A stretch of 64,000 nt of DNA from assembly GCA_017419405.1 (NCBI GenBank), contig JAFOLH010000005.1:1-64000 (forward strand), given 5' to 3'. The stretch comes from Renibacterium sp. (GTDB taxonomy: Bacteria; Actinomycetota; Actinomycetes; Actinomycetales; Micrococcaceae). This document shows positions 60,965 to 64,000 of the stretch, piece after piece. A program made the position numbers and the translations under genes. Positions within the stretch are counted from its first letter, which is position 1. Each line of letters begins with the position of its first letter. The notes under the pieces are model-generated. The model saw nothing but the letters and a program-made list of their open reading frames with translations, ran no database searches and was not told the DNA's origin.

Positions 60965-61855
60965 ATGCCAAGTGACTTAGCCGCGCCAGGCGATGACAAT
61001 CTGGGTTCTGGATTCGACCAGGGCCGGCCCAGTGTATCCATCGTGATACCGGCCTACAACGAAGAAAGCGTGATCCGGCAATGCCTGATCGCCGCAATCT
61101 ACCAATCTGTCCCGGCCGACGAAATCATCGTGGTGGACAACCGCTCCAATGACGCCACCTGTTCCATCGTGGTGCAAATGCAGTTGGAGTATCCGGAAAG
61201 TCCCATCCGGTTGCTGCATCAGAGCGAAGAACAAGGACTCATCCCGACCCGGAATTTCGGTCTCGACCGTGCCACCGGCGACGTGCTGGGCCGGATCGAC
61301 GCCGACTCGGTGATCGAACCGGATTGGGTGGAGCAAGTCCAGCTCGCCTTCCTGGATCCCGCGATTTCCGCCGCGACCGGACCCGTGGTCTACTACGACA
61401 TGCCGATGCGGCGCTTCGGGCTCAAAGCCGACGACAAAATGCGTCAGCTGATGCTCAAGCTGGCCAAGCACCAGTACCATTTCCTCTTCGGATCGAACAT
61501 GGCCCTGCGCCGCAGCGCCTGGGAAGAAATCCGGGCCGAAACCTGCCGGGACGAAAAAGACGAAATGCACGAAGACATCGATTTGTCGTTGCATCTGGCA
61601 GATCACGGGCTCAAGGTGCAATACGTGCCTTCGATGGTCTCCGGGATGTCTGCGCGCCGCTTGGAAGATTCACCACGCGACTACCGCTACTACGTCACCC
61701 GCTTCGAACGCACCTACAAGGCCCACAATGTGAAGGGGCTGGCCCTGAAGGCACCCATGGTGGTCTTCTTCTCGGTCTACTTCCCGGCGAAGGTCCTGCG
61801 CGCCGTGCACACGGCCAGTGTGAACCAGATGGCCCGACGGGCGTTGCGGTCCTAA
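60965..61855 (+). CDS. Family 2 glycosyltransferase
   Basis: A 296-residue GT-A enzyme: SIVIPAYNEESVIRQCL, EIIVVDNRSNDAT, GRIDADSVIEPDWV (DxD) and HEDIDLSLHLADHG (catalytic-base region). No long membrane helices, so it is probably peripheral. TAGATT lies 7 nt before the ATG, indicating leaderless transcription. Acceptor unknown. Overlaps the convergent EamA gene by 4 bp. Confidence 0.88.
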   Translation: MPSDLAAPGDDNLGSGFDQGRPSVSIVIPAYNEESVIRQCLIAAIYQSVPADEIIVVDNRSNDATCSIVVQMQLEYPESPIRLLHQSEEQGLIPTRNFGLDRATGDVLGRIDADSVIEPDWVEQVQLAFLDPAISAATGPVVYYDMPMRRFGLKADDKMRQLMLKLAKHQYHFLFGSNMALRRSAWEEIRAETCRDEKDEMHEDIDLSLHLADHGLKVQYVPSMVSGMSARRLEDSPRDYRYYVTRFERTYKAHNVKGLALKAPMVVFFSVYFPAKVLRAVHTASVNQMARRALRS

Positions 61856-62742
61856 ACTCCTGGCGCCGGCTGTTTGCCGCGCCGCGGCAGGGACCGGCCT
61901 TGGCCGAAAATGACCACGGCCAATCCGACCAGGATCAAGGCCAGCCCGGCATAAGTTCCGGCCGGCAGCCGCTCGTCCAGGAACACCGCGGCAAGCAGCG
62001 CTGCGCCCGGGATCTCCAACAGGATGAGCATGGAGACCAAAAGTGCGCTCATGCTCGCCAGCAGGTAGTTGAACACGCTGTGACCGAGGATCTGCGCCAC
62101 CAAGGTGACGCCGAGGATGCCGAGCCAGGCGACCGGGGGGAAGTCCAGCAGCGGCACCTGGAAGGCCCAGAGCAGGATCAACAGGATCGCCGCGCAGAAC
62201 CCGTAGCAAAGCGTGGTGTACACCCCGGTTCCCATGGTCTGCCGGGCCTTTGCGCCGATCAGCGTGTAGGCCGCGGCCATGATGCCGCCGAACAACGCCA
62301 ACAGGTCGCCCAGGAGCGCTTCCGACGAATTGCCCAGATCGAATCCGGTGATCACCACCACGCCCAGCAGTGCCATGCCCAAGCCGATGAAGATCGCCGG
62401 AACCTGGCTGACTTTCCGGAACAGCTGGAACAGCACGATCCACGCCGATTGCAGGCAGACCAAAGCCGTCGCGGTGGCCACCGAGGTCAGCTTCAAGGCG
62501 GTGATGAAGCCAGCGAAGTGCAGCGCCAGGGCCGTAGCCGAAGCGGCCGCCCAGAACACGTCGCGCCGGCTCAGCTGGCGGAACTGGCTGCGTTGCCGGA
62601 TCACGGTCGGCGCGCCCATCAAAACCGCGCCCAAGGCGTTGCGCCAGAAGGCGATCGCCAAAGCCGGCGCCGCAGTCGCCGCCATGATCGGGCCAGAGGC
62701 CGAGACGCCGAGCACCGCAACCGCGGCCAGGATGAAGTTCAC
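61852..62742 (-). CDS. EamA/DMT family transporter
   Basis: A 296-residue protein with ten hydrophobic helices in two EamA repeats (ALAIAFWRNALGA in repeat 1, ILLEIPGAALLAAVFLDE in repeat 2). It exports or imports small metabolites; the substrate cannot be told. Confidence 0.88.
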   Translation of the reverse strand: MNFILAAVAVLGVSASGPIMAATAAPALAIAFWRNALGAVLMGAPTVIRQRSQFRQLSRRDVFWAAASATALALHFAGFITALKLTSVATATALVCLQSAWIVLFQLFRKVSQVPAIFIGLGMALLGVVVITGFDLGNSSEALLGDLLALFGGIMAAAYTLIGAKARQTMGTGVYTTLCYGFCAAILLILLWAFQVPLLDFPPVAWLGILGVTLVAQILGHSVFNYLLASMSALLVSMLILLEIPGAALLAAVFLDERLPAGTYAGLALILVGLAVVIFGQGRSLPRRGKQPAPGV

Positions 62743-62792
62743 AGGATCAGCCTAGGCCACAGTCTGGACCAACACCTTGTCCCGCATTCCCC

Positions 62793-62860
62793 AGCCCTCA
62801 TCGAGCGGCCACGTCTGCAGGTCAAAGGCAGATTTTGACCTGCGGATCTGGCCACTCGAC
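62793..62860. repeat. Dispersed palindromic element, copy 2
   Basis: An imperfect inverted repeat (62802-62826 with 62833-62858) sharing CCCTCATCGAG, the arm CTGCAGG and CTGGCCACTCG with copy 1 at 6113-6180. It again lies directly beyond a tRNA terminator on the minus strand. Confidence 0.7.
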
Positions 62861-62874
62861 GAGTGCCAGACGCA

Positions 62875-62911
62875 GAAGAACCCGGACTCGCCGCGCGAGT
62901 CCGGGTTCTTC
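62875..62911 (-). terminator. Terminator after tRNA-Ala
   Basis: Perfect 16-bp stem (62875-62890 with 62896-62911) and a 5-nt loop, 6 bp past the tRNA end. Confidence 0.85.
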
Positions 62912-62917
62912 ATCCGG

Positions 62918-62990
62918 TGGAGGCACGGGGACTCGAACCCCGAACCCCCTGCTTGCAAAGCAGGTGCGCTACCAATTGCGCCATGCCCCC
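62918..62990 (-). tRNA. tRNA-Ala (anticodon TGC)
   Basis: A 73-nt tRNA: acceptor GGGGGCA with TGCCTCC (one G-T pair), anticodon arm CCTGC-TTTGCAA-GCAGG, T arm CGGGG-TTCGAGT-CCCCG, discriminator A, no encoded CCA. Confidence 0.96.
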
Positions 62991-62999
62991 GAAGTGGCT

Positions 63000-63119
63000 T
63001 CAGTCGACTTTGTCGGTCGCCTGGTTCCACACATTCTTTTGTGCGTTGGATTCCTGGAATTTCTTCCGCAGGAAGACCACGCCAGCAACCGCTGCCGCAA
63101 GCACGATCAATTTCTTCAT
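63000..63119 (-). CDS. DLW-39 family small protein
   Basis: A 39-residue protein: MKKLIVLAAAVAGVVFLRKK, then a polar tail NVWNQATDKVD. Length, Lys start, single membrane helix and position between tRNA-Ala and tRNA-Ile near gyrA fit the DLW-39 family. AGGAGG lies upstream of the ATG. Function unknown. Confidence 0.85.
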   Translation of the reverse strand: MKKLIVLAAAVAGVVFLRKKFQESNAQKNVWNQATDKVD

Positions 63120-63144
63120 CGTTCCTCCTGCTTAGTAGGATCCG

Positions 63145-63218
63145 TGGGCGTACCAGGACTTGAACCTGGGACCTCTTCGTTATCAGCGAAGCGCTCTAAC
63201 CGCCTGAGCTATACGCCC
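63145..63218 (-). tRNA. tRNA-Ile (anticodon GAT)
   Basis: A 74-nt tRNA: acceptor GGGCGTA with TACGCCC, anticodon arm CTTCG-CTGATAA-CGAAG giving GAT, T arm with TTCAAGT, discriminator A. Typically next to gyrA in actinobacteria. Confidence 0.96.
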
Positions 63219-63315
63219 CCACGACCCTCTCGGGCCGAGATAAAACTCTACAGCATCATCCCGTGCTGCCAAAATCTGCAGGCCCGAAACCGGTGCCGGC
63301 CGAATCCAGCCAGGC

Positions 63316-63822
63316 TCAGTCGTCGGTCAGGGTGACCCCGATGCCGCCGACCAAGGTCGCGGAGATGTTGTACAAGACCGCGGAAAGCATCGACAAAGCG
63401 GTCAACAAAACCACATTGACCACCGCGATGATCGTCGCGAAGGAGGCCACCTGGCCCAGCGAAGCGAACTTCTTGACGTCGAATGCGCCACCCTCGGACC
63501 CCTGGATGTCATTCATCAAGGCGTTGATCTGGCCGAACAATCCGGTCAGATCGAGTACCGTCCAGAGCACGATCGCAGCCACCACGGTGATGATCCCGAG
63601 CGCCACCGACAGCAAGAACGCCATCTTCAGCACCGACCAGGGATCGACCCGGGAAACCTGCAGCCGGGCCCGGCGGACCTTGGCCTTCGGAGCGGGCTTG
63701 ACCAGGGCGGGGCGGCTTTGCGAAACCGAAGAAGAGCTCGACGTCGGCCGCTGCGGTGGACGTGCCGGGGCGCTCACCCGGGCGCCCGCAGCGGGCTTGG
63801 AATTCGAGTTATTCGTGCTCAA
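63316..63822 (-). CDS. DUF3566 domain membrane protein
   Basis: A 168-residue protein with a Ser/Pro/Lys-rich N-terminus and a DUF3566 domain ([19 protein letters not shown], two helices, and [17 protein letters not shown]). It uses a TTG start at 63822 with GAGGAGG upstream and overlaps the gyrA end by 14 bp. Conserved neighbour of gyrA; function unknown, mycobacterial homologues are linked to cell-shape complexes. Confidence 0.9.
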   Translation of the reverse strand: MSTNNSNSKPAAGARVSAPARPPQRPTSSSSSVSQSRPALVKPAPKAKVRRARLQVSRVDPWSVLKMAFLLSVALGIITVVAAIVLWTVLDLTGLFGQINALMNDIQGSEGGAFDVKKFASLGQVASFATIIAVVNVVLLTALSMLSAVLYNISATLVGGIGVTLTDD

Positions 63823-64000
63823 TCGGTGCCTCCTCGGTACCAGTCTCAGTCTGGCCTTCGGCCGTCTGGTCTTCAGTCAACGGTACTTCATCCTCGGACT
63901 CTTCGCTCTCCAAGCCCCGTTCGCTGTTCCGAGCGACCTCGATGATCCGGTCGTTCTTGTCCGGTTTCGCGAAGATCACGCCCATCGTGTCACGACCCTT
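63809..64000 (-). CDS. gyrA: DNA gyrase subunit A, C-terminal end
   Basis: The last 63 codons, open to the window edge. It reads [19 protein letters not shown] and then an acidic Glu/Thr-rich tail. GRDTMGV is the last strand region of the GyrA C-terminal beta-pinwheel. The gene is partial; the identification also rests on the downstream DUF3566-tRNA order. Confidence 0.8.
   Translation of the reverse strand, partial: KGRDTMGVIFAKPDKNDRIIEVARNSERGLESEESEDEVPLTEDQTAEGQTETGTEEAPIEHE

Overview
The window is a GC-rich chromosomal segment from a high-GC Gram-positive actinobacterium, most likely a member of the Micrococcaceae (Arthrobacter and relatives). The evidence is the actinobacterial origin-proximal gene order: gyrA 3' end, DUF3566 gene, tRNA-Ile, a 39-codon DLW-39 gene, tRNA-Ala, cyclophilin, rhomboid, and separately crgA, sortase E, a small membrane gene, pabA/trpG, pknB, pknA, pbpA, rodA, pstP, fhaB, fhaA and tRNA-Leu. 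Many GTG starts, ATGA/GTGA stop-start overlaps and leaderless-looking promoters fit the same group. The species cannot be named from the sequence alone.

Layout. (1) 1-6.1 kb: the 3' part of a large repetitive surface protein ending in an LANTG sortase signal, then a coupled three-gene set (DUF5819, HTTM membrane protein, CrtI-like FAD oxidoreductase). (2) 6.1-18.5 kb: tRNA-Leu and the conserved cell-wall growth and signalling operon fhaA-fhaB-pstP-rodA-pbpA-pknA-pknB, then pabA, a small membrane protein and sortase E on the other strand, and crgA. (3) 18.5-58.2 kb: about 40 kb of accessory genes lying between crgA and rhomboid/ppiA, which are usually close neighbours. It holds two DUF6506 genes and three paralogous NmrA-type NAD(P)-binding proteins; a secreted phospholipase C with a wall-anchored phosphodiesterase-like protein; an old-yellow-enzyme gene; a copper-type module (P1B ATPase with a CsoR-like operator, DUF6153, DUF305); an ECF42-type sigma factor with its YCII/DGPF partner; an HxlR-controlled set of oxidoreductases; a MarR/epimerase pair; a two-component system facing an ABC exporter; a TetR gene; an ectopic cluster of DnaA boxes; a secreted polysaccharide lyase 8; an alpha/beta hydrolase; a TetR-led set of amino-acid and redox enzymes; a glutamate-racemase-like protein without catalytic cysteines; and a metallo-beta-lactamase-fold protein. 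(4) 58.2-64 kb: return to the origin-proximal core (rhomboid, cyclophilin, LEA-like protein, glycosyltransferase, EamA transporter, tRNA-Ala, DLW-39, tRNA-Ile, DUF3566, end of gyrA).

How parts connect. Sortase E (17.1-18.0 kb) is the expected enzyme for LAXTG signals, and two such proteins lie in this window (LANTG at 2421-2435, LAFTG at 22942-22956). The Ser/Thr kinases, the PP2C phosphatase and the two FHA proteins form one signalling circuit around the RodA/PbpA elongation machinery and CrgA. The accessory block has a strong electrophile/quinone and redox theme (three NmrA proteins, OYE, NQO-like flavoprotein, imine-reductase-like protein, MDR dehydrogenase, HxlR regulator), and a shared promoter motif may tie two of its units together.

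Most notable for follow-up: the DnaA-box cluster at about 46 kb and a related element at 58.25 kb, the cysteine-less MurI homologue, the CsoR-type operator built into a leaderless promoter, the DUF5819-HTTM-oxidoreductase unit, and a palindromic element found behind two different tRNA genes.
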